DNA of 64,000 bases from Hymenobacter cyanobacteriorum (GCF_022631375.1 NZ_JALBGC010000003.1:372001-436000), one strand, 5' to 3'. Positions 25,964 through 34,520 are shown, counted from the first letter of the stretch. Translations and numbers: made by a program. The notes: generated from the sequence alone by a model not told the origin.

Positions 25964-26632
25964 ATGTGTGGCCGTTATTCTTTCATTGCCCCTGCCCCAA
26001 CCATCGAGCAACGCTTCGACGCCAAGTTTGCCGAGCCTGCCTCGCCGAGCTACAACGCCGCACCCTCGCAGCGGCTGCCCGTCATCACCAATGCCGCGCC
26101 CGACCAGATTCAGCTGCTGCAATGGGGCCTAGTGCCAGCCTGGAGCCGCGACCCGGCAGGTGGTCCCAAACCCATCAACGCCCGGGCCGAAACGCTGGCC
26201 GAGAAACCCAGCTTCCGGATGCTGCTGGCGCGGCGGCGCTGCCTGGTGCTGGCCGACGGCTTCTACGAGTGGCAGGCCACGCCGGCGGGCAAGGTGCCGC
26301 ACCGTATTCTGCTGCGCGACGAGCAGCCCTTCGCCTTCGCCGGCCTTTGGGATGAGTGGGTGGACCGCGCCACCGGCGAGCTGCACCCCACGTTCACCAT
26401 CATCACCACCGAGCCCAACGAGCTGATGGCCGGCATCCACAACCGCATGCCCGTTATCCTGCCCGACCGCGCCGCCGAGCAGGCCTGGCTTGATGATGGC
26501 CACCGCCTGACCACCTACCAGCACCTGCTGCAACCCTACGACGCGGCGGCTATGCGCGAGTACGTAGTGAGCAAGCGCGTGAACTCCCCAGCAAACAACG
26601 ATGCCGACGTGCTGGCCCCCGCCGCTGCTTGA
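25964..26632 (+). CDS. SRAP (YedK/HMCES) abasic-site DNA-protein crosslinking protein
   Basis: SOS response-associated peptidase family protein of 222 residues. The start is set at the ATG that makes Cys the second residue (MCGRYSF), because that cysteine forms the covalent crosslink to abasic sites in single-stranded DNA. Other conserved parts: PSYNAAPSQRLPV, the NARAE segment (Asn and Glu), LADGFYEW with catalytic Glu, and AGIHNRMPVIL with the conserved His. All expected active-site residues are present. It stands alone after a palindromic repeat. Function follows from characterised YedK and HMCES. Confidence 0.95.
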   Translation: MCGRYSFIAPAPTIEQRFDAKFAEPASPSYNAAPSQRLPVITNAAPDQIQLLQWGLVPAWSRDPAGGPKPINARAETLAEKPSFRMLLARRRCLVLADGFYEWQATPAGKVPHRILLRDEQPFAFAGLWDEWVDRATGELHPTFTIITTEPNELMAGIHNRMPVILPDRAAEQAWLDDGHRLTTYQHLLQPYDAAAMREYVVSKRVNSPANNDADVLAPAAA

Positions 26633-26673
26633 TAAATCCGATACTGTAGAAAACAGCCTGCTATCTTGCCGGC

Positions 26674-27081
26674 ATGAATCCTACCGCTCCCGCCCCGACC
26701 ACTTGGCTTTCGACGCGCAACCCCTGGATACTGGCCTTGCTGCTGGCAGTACTAGGGGCAGTGCTGCAACTGGGACTGCCGTGGTGGAGCGCCGTGGTAT
26801 TGGCTTTTGGATTATGTTTCGGGCAGGCGCAATCGGGCAAAGCGGGCTTTCTGGCAGGTTTCGTGGGCCTGGGACTGAGCTGGCTGGTGCCGGCCGCGTG
26901 GTTGGCTTTTCAGAATAACGGCCTGCTGGCGCACCGCGTGGCGCAGCTGCTGCCGCTAGGTGGTTCGGTGCCCGTGCTGGTGCTGGTCACGACGCTGATT
27001 ATTGGCCTGGCCGGCGGGCTGGCCGGGCTAGCCGGCCGCTGGGTGCGCGAGGCCATTGCGCCGGCTCGCGCCGCACGTTAA
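26674..27081 (+). CDS. Hypothetical integral membrane protein
   Basis: Small protein of 135 residues with about four hydrophobic segments (NPWILALLLAVLGAVLQL, then around residues 38-55, 58-75 and 95-118) and a basic C-terminus. No charged catalytic residues or known motif stand out. It follows the SRAP gene by 41 bases and has a promoter-like TATCTTGC about 20 bases upstream of its start, so it may be transcribed independently. It is convergent with the hydrolase gene. Function unknown. Confidence 0.7.
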   Translation: MNPTAPAPTTWLSTRNPWILALLLAVLGAVLQLGLPWWSAVVLAFGLCFGQAQSGKAGFLAGFVGLGLSWLVPAAWLAFQNNGLLAHRVAQLLPLGGSVPVLVLVTTLIIGLAGGLAGLAGRWVREAIAPARAAR

Positions 27082-27103
27082 GCAGCCAAGAAAATTGCTT
27101 AGG

Positions 27104-28633
27104 CTACTTCAGGCGCTTGGCAACCCATTCGCCTACCGCTTCCAGCGTTTCTTCCGAAGTAGTCGTTGCCGACGTGGTGCCGGCTAATAAGGCGCGCTCG
27201 CCCAAAACTGGCTGGAAATCGTGCGTTACCCCATCCAACTGCTGACTGGTAGCCTGCTTGTTGCTTTTGAAGCCTTTTTCGAGGGCCGCTAAATTGGTGG
27301 CGGCCGGCACCTGCGCATCGGCCGCGCCGTGGAGCAGCAGCGTGGGGCAGCTTACTTTGGCCAGCTCGGCCTGCGGGTTGAAAGCCAGCAGCGAGCGGTA
27401 CCACGGGCTGGTGAGCTGGCCCGCCCGCGCCTGGGCCGTAGCCGGGGCCAAACCGGGGTAAATCTGCCGGAACATATTGGCGACAATGGCCTGCGCCTGC
27501 GCATTATCCGCCGTGTGCCGAATGATTTCAAGCAGCGCAAACTGCTGCTTGTAGAGGATGTCGTTGCGCTTGCGGGCTTCGGTGGTTAGGCGCAGCTGCT
27601 CCTGAGCCACGCGCACCTGCACCTGCTCGGGCGTGGCCCCAGCGGCCAACTGCTGCTTGGCGTCGCGGCGGGCCTGGGCCATGCGCTGGGCGCAACGGGT
27701 TTGCCAGGCCAGCTGGGCGGTGTCGGGTTCGCCGGGGCGATTCACCAGCGCCGTTTGGCGGGCCAGCAGCTCCTGGCCGCTCACGCCGGCTGCCGCCATT
27801 GCCACCACAAAGGCGGGCGCGGGCGACTGCGTAGCGGCCAGCAGGGCCACGTTGCCACCTTCGCCGTGGCCCAGCACGCCCACCCGCATGGGGTCGATGC
27901 CCGGCCGCGAGCGCAGGAAATTCAGGGCCGACTGTGCATCGGCGGCCAGTTCGGCGCTGGCCGTGGCGGCAGGCAGCGCGGCCGAACGGCCCAGGCCGCG
28001 GTCATCGAGGCGCAACACGGCCAGGCCCTGGCCCAGCAGGTAGTCGGCCAGATTATCGAGCAGACGGGAGCTGGCCGATTCGGTGCTGCCAGCACTGGCA
28101 GGCATCGCGTCGGGCAATAGCAGCACGGCGGCAAAAGGCCCGCCGCCCGCCGGCCGGCGCAGAATGCCACCCAGGCCCACTTCGGGGTTGGGGCTGCCGG
28201 GGCTGCTCACGTGCACTTCCTCGATGGCGAAAGTAGCCGCCGGGACGGGCGCGGCGCTGGCACCCGCTACGTGGTCGAGCACCAGCACCGTGCGGAAGCC
28301 GGGCTGCTGCCAGGTGCCGCGCAGCCGCTGGCCTTCGGCTACCGGCAGCGCGACGAAGCGGCAGCCGGCCTGGTCGGCCACGAAAGAGATGCTGTCGGCA
28401 GTGTTGCGCACGCGCATCGGGCTGTTGTCGAGCCGGTGGGCATCGATGCGCAACACCGCCGTGGGCGTGCCATCGGCCTGCTGGCTGACGAAAATAGCAA
28501 CCTGTCGGCTCCCGCCCGGCACCGGCAGCACGCCGGCCCATTGGCCCAGCAGGTGCGGTGCGGCAGTCGGTGCCGCTTTCAACGCGCTGCTACACGAAAG
28601 CAAAATTGCCAGCAGACTGATGAGTTTGTTCAT
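27104..28633 (-). CDS. Exported alpha/beta hydrolase
   Basis: Protein of 509 residues with an N-terminal signal peptide (LISLLAILLSCSSALKAAP; the Cys could be a lipobox). Residues about 25-125 form a beta-rich domain seen upstream of many such hydrolases, and the hydrolase fold follows with LLLPDAMPASAG (oxyanion region), VLRLDDRGLGRS, and the nucleophile elbow GVLGHGEGG (in place of the usual Ser, the elbow reads His-Gly-Glu-Gly). The C-terminus has LLLHGAADAQVP (acid) and DGVTHDFQP (His). Typical relatives carry GHSEGG; the change of Ser to Gly at the nucleophile position is notable. Substrate unknown. Confidence 0.82.
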   Translation of the reverse strand: MNKLISLLAILLSCSSALKAAPTAAPHLLGQWAGVLPVPGGSRQVAIFVSQQADGTPTAVLRIDAHRLDNSPMRVRNTADSISFVADQAGCRFVALPVAEGQRLRGTWQQPGFRTVLVLDHVAGASAAPVPAATFAIEEVHVSSPGSPNPEVGLGGILRRPAGGGPFAAVLLLPDAMPASAGSTESASSRLLDNLADYLLGQGLAVLRLDDRGLGRSAALPAATASAELAADAQSALNFLRSRPGIDPMRVGVLGHGEGGNVALLAATQSPAPAFVVAMAAAGVSGQELLARQTALVNRPGEPDTAQLAWQTRCAQRMAQARRDAKQQLAAGATPEQVQVRVAQEQLRLTTEARKRNDILYKQQFALLEIIRHTADNAQAQAIVANMFRQIYPGLAPATAQARAGQLTSPWYRSLLAFNPQAELAKVSCPTLLLHGAADAQVPAATNLAALEKGFKSNKQATSQQLDGVTHDFQPVLGERALLAGTTSATTTSEETLEAVGEWVAKRLK

Positions 28634-29014
28634 GGCAGTAGCGCGGCCGAGGCCATTAGTAAGACAATAGCTAGTTAAATCATTCTTGATATTATTAAAA
28701 ATACAATTAAAAATTGGATAAGCAATTAATCAACCCATAAATGATTAAAATTTATGGGCGAATAGTTCTATCTGCACGGCGATGATTCTTCGCTATGACG
28801 CGCACAGCTTGCGGGCCGCCTGCTCAGGCGGCAGGGGCAATACCCACTATTTATCGATTAAAGACCGCAAAAACTGAACTGGTCGAACGTTAGCAATAAG
28901 CCGCACATCATGCGGCTGGCCGTGCCGGCGGAGTAGGCAGCACTAGCAAAGCCATGCTTTCAGATAACTCATTCGTCGGAATGAGTTATTCGGCGCAATG
29001 TTCCACCCAGCGGC
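28634..29014. other. Intergenic region with small hairpins
   Basis: About 380 bases between the hydrolase start and a small gene's stop. It has an AT-rich part (28670-28770) and two small stems: AGCCGCA/TGCGGCT (28899-28917) and an 11-bp stem (28964-28974 with 28979-28989), the latter a possible weak terminator of the gene ending at 29015. No ORF with support was found. Confidence 0.5.
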
Positions 29015-29209
29015 TTAGAAACGCGAGTACCAGGCCAGCACGGCCAGGCCGGCGGCATCATCCTCGGCTTCTACTACTTCGTCGATGACGAACTGAATTT
29101 CGGCTTCCGACCAGTCCTCGTCTTCGGCGGCGGCCACCCAGCTATCGAGAGCAGCGTAGCGGTTGAGGCCGGCGGGCAGCGTCCAGGCAACTTTTTTGCG
29201 GATGTTCAT
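29015..29209 (-). CDS. Small acidic hypothetical protein
   Basis: A 64-residue protein starting MNIRKKVAWTLPAGLNRYAA, with an acidic middle (AAAEDEDWSEAEIQFVIDEV). The start at 29209 lies 41 bases downstream of the RlpA-like gene's stop on the same strand, so the two could be cotranscribed. The longer open frame to 29605 overlaps the RlpA gene in another frame and is not used. No known domain recognised; coding status rests on composition and placement. Confidence 0.55.
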   Translation of the reverse strand: MNIRKKVAWTLPAGLNRYAALDSWVAAAEDEDWSEAEIQFVIDEVVEAEDDAAGLAVLAWYSRF

Positions 29210-29250
29210 GACGACAGAGGCGGTAGGCGTTGGCAAACGAATGGGCAAAT

Positions 29251-29679
29251 TTAGCGGTTGCCCGGGGCCGCGCGCACCACGGCTACCTCCACGGGCACCA
29301 CGCCCGCCTGGATAATGTCGAGCTGCACGGCGGCGCGGTGCGATACATCCACGATGTAGCCTTTGGTGTGCGGGCCGCGGTCCGTCACGGTGACTTCGAC
29401 GGAGCGGCCGTTGCGGGTGTTGGTGACGCGGATGAGGGTGCCGAAGGGCAGCGTGTTGTGGGCGGCCGTCATGCCGCCGGGGCGGTAGATGCTGCCGCTG
29501 GCCGTGGCCCGGCCGTTGAATTTGCTGGCGTAGTACGAGCCGAGGCCGGTTTGCACGGCCCCGCGCGGGCCTTTGCCGGTGCCCACGTTGCGGCTGCCGT
29601 GGCACGAGGCCAGCAGCAAAAGCACGAATAGTGGCAGGAGGCGGAGGTATAGAATTTTGGCTTGTGGCATGGGCTTCAT
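29251..29679 (-). CDS. RlpA-like septal ring lipoprotein / lytic transglycosylase
   Basis: Exported protein of 142 residues with a lipoprotein signal (LPLFVLLLLASCHGS). The mature part is a double-psi beta barrel of the RlpA family: GSYYASKFNGRATASGSIY, TAAHNTLPFGTLIRV, and VTDRGPHTKGYIVDVS (with the conserved Asp). RlpA proteins cut naked glycan strands of peptidoglycan at the septum. It lacks the SPOR domain of the E. coli protein, as short family members do. Family assignment is secure and enzymatic activity likely. Confidence 0.9.
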   Translation of the reverse strand: MKPMPQAKILYLRLLPLFVLLLLASCHGSRNVGTGKGPRGAVQTGLGSYYASKFNGRATASGSIYRPGGMTAAHNTLPFGTLIRVTNTRNGRSVEVTVTDRGPHTKGYIVDVSHRAAVQLDIIQAGVVPVEVAVVRAAPGNR

Positions 29680-29748
29680 CTAAAATTTATGCGGGCGGCT
29701 AACCTTTCGGGCAGAATTCTCACCCAACCTCATTTCACTCCAACAACC

Positions 29749-29979
29749 ATGAACAACCTGCTGAAACTGGCTTCGGCCGCCGCCCTGTCGCTCACTTTTA
29801 TTGCTGCCCACGCCCAGCAAGGCGATGGCAAGATGATGAAAAAAGATGAGAAGACGGACGCCAAGATGATGAAGAAGACCGGCAAGATGGCCAACGACAA
29901 GTCGATGAAGAAGTCGGGCAAAATGATGAAGCACGACGCCAAAATGGATGCCAAGATGGAGTCGAAGGACAAAATGTAG
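29749..29979 (+). CDS. Exported Met/Lys-rich repeat protein (MXKDX-like)
   Basis: Small exported protein of 76 residues. The signal peptide (LLKLASAAALSLTFIAAHAQ) is followed by a mature part of degenerate KMMKK, DAKMM, KSMKK units, very rich in Met, Lys and Asp. This resembles proteins annotated as pentapeptide MXKDX repeat proteins, whose function is unknown; metal binding or periplasmic buffering is a guess. The ATG at 29749 was chosen because it starts the signal peptide. A strong terminator follows. Confidence 0.75.
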   Translation: MNNLLKLASAAALSLTFIAAHAQQGDGKMMKKDEKTDAKMMKKTGKMANDKSMKKSGKMMKHDAKMDAKMESKDKM

Positions 29980-30003
29980 TTTGCAGATGGCCGGAAACGG
30001 CAA

Positions 30004-30053
30004 CCGCCCGGCTCGTTTGCTTCAGATTGAAGCAGCGGGCCGGGCGGCTTTTT
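30004..30053 (+). terminator. Terminator of the Met/Lys-rich protein gene
   Basis: CCGCCCGGC (30004-30012) pairs with GCCGGGCGG (30039-30047) and is followed by TTTTTT; an inner stem (GCTTCA with TGAAGC) extends it. Confidence 0.85.
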
Positions 30054-30083
30054 TGTGAGCATTTTAGTGATGATGCTGAACAA

Positions 30084-30181
30084 TGTAGAGACGCGACACC
30101 TCGCGTCTCGTGGGCCGCGCTGTTCCTGAATCGTTCAATCCCGCCGTTCAACGACGAGACGCGAAGTGTCGCGTCTCTACA
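30084..30181. repeat. Palindromic intergenic repeat, GTAGAGACGCGACAC family
   Basis: A 28-bp inverted repeat with one mismatch (30084-30111 with 30154-30181) and a 42-base loop. Each arm is itself nearly palindromic (GAGACGCGA...TCGCGTCTC). It lies between convergent genes. Confidence 0.9.
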
Positions 30182-30185
30182 CCCG

Positions 30186-31058
30186 TCATTTCCGGCGGGC
30201 GGGCGCAGTGGGCAGCTTCGGCGCGGCGGGCGGCGCGGGCACGCGTAATGCCTGCAAGGCCTCGAAGTTGCCTTGGAACACGTTGAAATCGACCACACCG
30301 CGGATGCCGGGCACGTAGGCTTCGTCGGAGTGTTGCCAGATTATCCACTTGCTGCGGGCCATTTTGGGGCGGGCCACCTCGTAGTGAGCCAGCCAGAGCG
30401 GGTAGTCGTCGAAATGCCCGGCCAGGTGGCGCTGGTAGAAGCTGTGGTTGGAATACAGAATGGGCCGCACGCCGTAGTGCGCCTCCACGAGGCGCAGCCA
30501 GCGGGCCACCTCGCGCCGCATCACGGCCACGTCGTGGAAATTGGCGGCTTCCACGTCGAGCACGGGCGGCAGGTCGCCGGGGGCCAGCGGCACGGTGCGG
30601 GCAAAGAGGTCGGCCTGCACTTGGCCGTCGCGGTTGGGCTGGAAGTAGTGGTAGGCCCCGCAGAGCACCCCGGCCTTGCGGGCCTCGCGCCAGTTGCGGG
30701 CAAAGCGCGGGTCGCGCAGCGTGGCGCCTTCGCTGGCTTTGATGAAGGCAAAACGCACGCGGTTGCGGGCCACCTCGGGCCAGTCGATGCGGCCCTGGTA
30801 GGCCGATACGTCGATGCCGTGCACCGAGTAGCCGGCCAGCAATGGCGTCTTTTCGCGGCCGGTAAGGCCATTTTTGGTGAACGTGGCCCAGGCGCGGCGG
30901 GCGTAGCGGTTCAGCTGCACTTGGTGCCGAACGTAGTAGTAGCCAGCCAGTAATACGGCCGCCAAAGCTGCCGCCAGCAGCCCGCGCCGCCATGGCCGGC
31001 GCGGGGCAGCGCGGCGCACGGAGCGGGAGGCGGAAGCAGCAGCAGAAGATGAGGGCAT
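30186..31058 (-). CDS. GH25 lysozyme-like muramidase
   Basis: Membrane-anchored or exported protein of 290 residues. The ATG at 31058 is preferred; a basic stretch then a hydrophobic segment (LLAAALAAVLLAGYYYV, about residues 30-46) forms an N-terminal anchor. The GH25 domain starts GIDVSAYQGRIDWPEV and shows FAFIKASEGA, AYHYFQPN, VLDVEAANF (catalytic Asp and Glu) and WIIWQHSDE near the end. Such enzymes cut between MurNAc and GlcNAc in peptidoglycan. A role in wall turnover or in attacking other bacteria cannot be separated here. It is divergent from the VF530 gene. Confidence 0.93.
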   Translation of the reverse strand: MPSSSAAASASRSVRRAAPRRPWRRGLLAAALAAVLLAGYYYVRHQVQLNRYARRAWATFTKNGLTGREKTPLLAGYSVHGIDVSAYQGRIDWPEVARNRVRFAFIKASEGATLRDPRFARNWREARKAGVLCGAYHYFQPNRDGQVQADLFARTVPLAPGDLPPVLDVEAANFHDVAVMRREVARWLRLVEAHYGVRPILYSNHSFYQRHLAGHFDDYPLWLAHYEVARPKMARSKWIIWQHSDEAYVPGIRGVVDFNVFQGNFEALQALRVPAPPAAPKLPTAPARRK

Positions 31059-31158
31059 AGGCGGGCGGCGGCCAAAAATAACGCCCGGCCCGCGCCCATC
31101 GTGCCCACGGCCCCGGGCTTTTCGCCAACTTTGCACTTTCCGCCCCTCACTTTCGCCC

Positions 31159-31434
31159 ATGTCATTCCTCCGCGCCGCCGATGCCCGCGACGAATCCGGC
31201 CACCTCATCAGCGAGCTGCACGGCGTCAAGCTCGTGCAAATTCTGGAGTACCTCGTGGCCGCCTACGGCTGGCCCGAGCTCGATGCCCGCCTGCGCATGA
31301 ACTGCTTCGCCGAGAACCCGAGCATCAAATCGAGCCTCACGTTTTTGCGGCGCACGCCCTGGGCCCGCACCAAAGTCGAAGAGCTGTACATCAAAGCCCG
31401 CAGCGCCGAAGTGCAGGGCCGGCCCCGCCCCTAA
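31159..31434 (+). CDS. VF530 family DNA-binding protein (DUF2132)
   Basis: Small protein of 91 residues. The segment LHGVKLVQILEYLVAAYGW and the ending NPSIKSSLTFLRRTPWAR plus KVEELY match the VF530 family closely, a double-helix bundle with DNA-binding potential and no established cellular role. It is followed after 5 bases by a small membrane protein gene, probably in the same transcript. Confidence 0.92.
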   Translation: MSFLRAADARDESGHLISELHGVKLVQILEYLVAAYGWPELDARLRMNCFAENPSIKSSLTFLRRTPWARTKVEELYIKARSAEVQGRPRP

Positions 31435-31439
31435 CCGCC

Positions 31440-31763
31440 ATGGCCGACATCTCCGAAAAATCGTCTGGGCAGGCGCTGCTGGCGGGTTTCTGCTGGTTTG
31501 TGGCCTTTGAGGTGGCCGCTTTTTACGGGCTGCAATACCTCACTTCGGGCCTGGGCGAGAGCAACCAGTACCAGGCTGAAAACACCATCGTGAGCAATTG
31601 GGTGAAGACGATGGTGTTCTTCGTGGCCCACCTGCTGCTGGTGATTGCGGCCATGCTGGTGCTCAGCAACCGCCTGCCGCGCCGCTACCGCGGGCAGGTG
31701 ATGGGCTGGTTTTACCTGGCCCTGGTCATGAGCTTCGTGCTCATTATTCCCTTATTCGGGTAG
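31440..31763 (+). CDS. Hypothetical membrane protein
   Basis: Protein of 107 residues with about three hydrophobic segments (around residues 11-34, 57-75 and 86-106). It starts 5 bases after the VF530 stop, so it is probably cotranscribed. The end VMSFVLIIPLFG is the third membrane span. No recognised family. A hairpin (CCACCGC/GGCGGTGG near 31781-31800) follows and may be its terminator. Confidence 0.75.
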   Translation: MADISEKSSGQALLAGFCWFVAFEVAAFYGLQYLTSGLGESNQYQAENTIVSNWVKTMVFFVAHLLLVIAAMLVLSNRLPRRYRGQVMGWFYLALVMSFVLIIPLFG

Positions 31764-31833
31764 GCCCCAAAAAACAAAACCACCGCTGCGGGCGGTGGCT
31801 CAAGAGTGAAAACCCAGATGACTTCGGTAAGCA

Positions 31834-31886
31834 GCCGGTCGGTCCCGGCGGTATAACTGGACTGCGGTTGCCGGTCGGTCCCGGCG
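31834..31886. repeat. Two 17-bp direct repeats
   Basis: GCCGGTCGGTCCCGGCG occurs at 31834-31850 and again at 31870-31886, both followed by a TATA-like stretch, in the gap before a palindromic repeat. Purpose unknown. Confidence 0.7.
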
Positions 31887-31904
31887 TTATATGAAGAAAT
31901 AATC

Positions 31905-32006
31905 GGCTGTCATCCTGAGCTTGCGAAGGACCTTATCAGGTCTGTGCAATTAGGCTACTAGCAGCGTGGCCGTGATAAGGTCCTTCGCAAGCTCAGGATG
32001 ACAGCC
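31905..32006. repeat. Palindromic intergenic repeat, TCATCCTGAGC family
   Basis: A 34-bp perfect inverted repeat (31905-31938 with 31973-32006) and a 34-base loop, between convergent genes. It shares GGCTGTCATCCTGAGC and GAAGGACCTTATCA with the copy at 11034. Confidence 0.9.
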
Positions 32007-32021
32007 AGTTCAGATAACGAA

Positions 32022-32405
32022 TTACTCTTCGCGCTTGATGTCGATTTCGCGCTGGCTGTTGGGGTTGGCGAAGGGGATGCGCACGCGCAGCTCCTGGCCT
32101 TCGTGGATGGCGTCGATGCGGGCCGCGTCGAGATTGGCGGGCAGTTCCAGCGTTTGCACAAACAGCGGGGCGGCGAGCTGGTCGTCGGGCTCGTGGCGGT
32201 ACTCGCTGAAGACGGTGAGCTTGTTCTGGTTGAGCACCACGCGGAAGCTGTCGGCCGAGACGGTGGGCATGGCCACCCGCACAATCACGCCCTTTGGGTG
32301 CTGGTCGATGCGCAGTTGGGGCTGGGCTACGCCACCACCGATGGTGTTGAGCAGGTCGAGCTGAGGGGCAATGCTATGGATGAATTTCGAGCTGATGAGT
32401 TTCAT
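32022..32405 (-). CDS. Hsp20/alpha-crystallin-like protein
   Basis: Protein of 127 residues, start at the ATG at 32405 (an upstream in-frame start adds 5 residues). A beta-rich core VIVRVAMPTVSADSFRVVLNQNKLTVFSE, then FVQTLELPANLDAARIDAIHEGQELRVRIPF, has the pattern of small heat-shock proteins, including strand alternation and the ELPxxVD-like segment. It would act as a holdase chaperone. Similarity is moderate, so the function should be treated as likely rather than certain. Confidence 0.7.
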   Translation of the reverse strand: MKLISSKFIHSIAPQLDLLNTIGGGVAQPQLRIDQHPKGVIVRVAMPTVSADSFRVVLNQNKLTVFSEYRHEPDDQLAAPLFVQTLELPANLDAARIDAIHEGQELRVRIPFANPNSQREIDIKREE

Positions 32406-32593
32406 GTCGGGGAGCCACAAATAGGGGCGGCTTCGGGTCGGTAATTACAAATGATGTACCAATCTGAATCACCCATTATCCGCATTGAATATCAGCGCAA
32501 TTGGCAGTTTTTAAACCGGCGCATTTTGTTATTCCGGCCACAGTGGCGGGAAGCGGTTTTAGTTCCCGTAAAATGCGGACGATATGGCGGCTT

Positions 32594-32664
32594 GTAGCAT
32601 GGACTCTGCAAGTCCGCGCATTGAATGCAACCATACAGGCGCGGACTCGCAGAGCCCATGCTAC
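32594..32664. repeat. Palindromic intergenic repeat, GTAGCATGGACTCTGC family
   Basis: A 25-bp inverted repeat with 2 mismatches (32594-32618 with 32640-32664) and a 21-base loop, immediately after the stop of the outer-membrane protein gene on the minus strand. Confidence 0.9.
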
Positions 32665-32666
32665 GG

Positions 32667-34520
32667 CTAGAACCGGCTGGTCAGGCCGAAGTGGATTTTC
32701 GACGATTTCACATCGAACCCCTGCCCATTGGCCCGGCCCACCGAGTACACGAACTGAAACAGCCCCGCCGGCGTGCGGAAGCTGAGGCCGGTGCCCAGGC
32801 CGGTGGGCTCGTTGGCGGTGGCGTTGGCCAGGTCGCGGCGCAGGTAGGCCTGGTCGGCAAACAAAAAGGCGTAGGAATCGGGCCCGATGAACTGGCGAAA
32901 CTCGGCCGTGGCCACGGCGTAGGTGCTGGTATAGAACTGATTTTCGTTGAAGCCCCGCAGCGAATTCAGCCCGCCCAGCCGGTACAGGTCGTTGATGAAC
33001 AGCTGGGGGTTTTGCAGGGTTTCGCCGCGCACGCGCAGCAGCAGCACGCCGGCGCGCTGCACCGGGAAGTAGCGTTCGGCCCGCAGGCTGAAGGCGTACT
33101 GCGTGGTACGCAGGGCCACGCCTTCGTAGAGTTCCGGCCGAAGCTCAGAGTTGCGGCTGATGGTTTTGGTGCCGACTGCGCCCTGCCCGCTCAGCAGGTA
33201 GCCGCGGCGCGGAAAGTAGAGGTCGTCGAGGCTATTCCACGTGTAGTTCAGGCCGTAGGAATTGAACTGCGAATCGATGTTTTCGGGCAGCGTCGTGCGG
33301 GTTCTCAGCAGCGTGTCGAGCAAAAAAGAGTTGCGCTGCTCGAAGAAAAAGCTGACGCGGCCAGCCCGGGCCGTGGGGTAGCTCACCTGCACCCGGGGGC
33401 GCAGGGTGAGGAAGGCGTCGGTTTGCTTGTAAAGATTGAAGCTGGCCGCTACCTCGAAGGGCGTGCCGAAGAAGTTGGGGTGCACGTATTGCACATCGAG
33501 CAGCTGCGAGAGGGCATCGGTTTTGCGCCATTGCAGTCCAATCTGCTTGCCGCCGCCTTTGATGTTGCGCAGGTTGATGGTGACGTCGCCGGTGAACTGC
33601 ACGCCGGTTTTATCGGTGTTGGCGTTGGGCAGAATGCCCACAATGGCATCGAACTGGTTGCTGGGCCGCTCGTCGAGCAACAGGTACACCCGCGCCCGGC
33701 CCAGGGCAAAGCGCACTTCGGGCTCGGCGCGCAGCTTCACGTAGGGCAGCTGGCGCAGCAGCTGGGCGGCGGCATCCACGCGCTGCTGGCTGAAGGGCTG
33801 GCCCGGGAACAGCTGCAGGTACTTGGTGAGGAAGCGCTTTTTGGTTTTGGTGTTGCCCACAATCTGCAGCGAGTCGAACACCACGGCCCGGCCGCGCTTC
33901 AGCACCACGCGCCCGGCAATGGCGGCCCCGTCGAGATGAATGGAATCGAGCCCCACAGTAGCAAACGGGAAACCCTGGTTTTCGGCTTCGGTGAGAATAC
34001 GCTCCTGCAGCCGCGCCCAATCGGCGGGCACGAAGGGCGTGCCCCGGAAGAACTTTTCGCGGTAGCCGGCCCGGGTCAGCAGGCCGTCGCCGAGGTTGCC
34101 GTTGCGCAGGTAGGCCCAGCGGAAGGCCTCGCCCACGTACAGGCGCACCCGCACGGTGTCGCGGCTCCAGCGCAGCTCGTCGGCCGAGGCCGTGAGGTAG
34201 GCATCGGCCTGCAGGCCCAGCACCAGCTCGCGCACGGCGCGCAGGGCACTCAGCGAGTCGGGCACGGTGCTGCGCAGCTTGTAGCGGCGCAGCAGCGGCC
34301 GGTCGGCGGCTTCGGTTTCGAGCAGCAGCACGCGCGGACGGACTGGGGCGCGCGGGCCGGCAACCGGCGCGGCGGGGGCGGCCGGGCGCGGCGGCAGTGG
34401 CGGGCTGGCCAGGCCGGGCTGGTTGGGGTTGGCCGGGTTCAGGCCGGGCGTTTGGGCGCGGGCAGCCGGGCCGGCCAGCAGCACAAGCATTCCCCACAAG
34501 CATAGCAAAACCCTGGTCAT
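32667..34520 (-). CDS. BamA/TamA-family outer-membrane barrel protein with POTRA domains
   Basis: Exported protein of 617 residues. The ATG at 34520 is chosen because it starts a signal peptide (LLCLWGMLVLLAGPAARAQ); the open frame extends 168 codons further upstream without a credible start. After a Pro/Ala-rich linker come POTRA-like segments (VVFDSLQIVGNTKTKKRFLT, then PFSQQRVDAAAQLLRQLPYV), and a 16-strand-type barrel with RLGGLNSLRGFNENQF matching the conserved loop-6 RGF region. It may insert or export outer-membrane proteins. No partner gene is adjacent. Confidence 0.88.
   Translation of the reverse strand: MTRVLLCLWGMLVLLAGPAARAQTPGLNPANPNQPGLASPPLPPRPAAPAAPVAGPRAPVRPRVLLLETEAADRPLLRRYKLRSTVPDSLSALRAVRELVLGLQADAYLTASADELRWSRDTVRVRLYVGEAFRWAYLRNGNLGDGLLTRAGYREKFFRGTPFVPADWARLQERILTEAENQGFPFATVGLDSIHLDGAAIAGRVVLKRGRAVVFDSLQIVGNTKTKKRFLTKYLQLFPGQPFSQQRVDAAAQLLRQLPYVKLRAEPEVRFALGRARVYLLLDERPSNQFDAIVGILPNANTDKTGVQFTGDVTINLRNIKGGGKQIGLQWRKTDALSQLLDVQYVHPNFFGTPFEVAASFNLYKQTDAFLTLRPRVQVSYPTARAGRVSFFFEQRNSFLLDTLLRTRTTLPENIDSQFNSYGLNYTWNSLDDLYFPRRGYLLSGQGAVGTKTISRNSELRPELYEGVALRTTQYAFSLRAERYFPVQRAGVLLLRVRGETLQNPQLFINDLYRLGGLNSLRGFNENQFYTSTYAVATAEFRQFIGPDSYAFLFADQAYLRRDLANATANEPTGLGTGLSFRTPAGLFQFVYSVGRANGQGFDVKSSKIHFGLTSRF

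Noticed and set aside
29210..29605. 196-codon frame covering the RlpA gene
   Set aside because: Its upstream part is an Arg/Pro/His-rich shadow of the RlpA gene in another frame; only the last 64 codons (29015-29209) look like a real gene.
30148..31128. 326-codon frame overlapping the GH25 gene on the same strand
   Set aside because: It is an Arg/Ala/Pro-rich alternative frame; the GH25 frame contains all the catalytic motifs.
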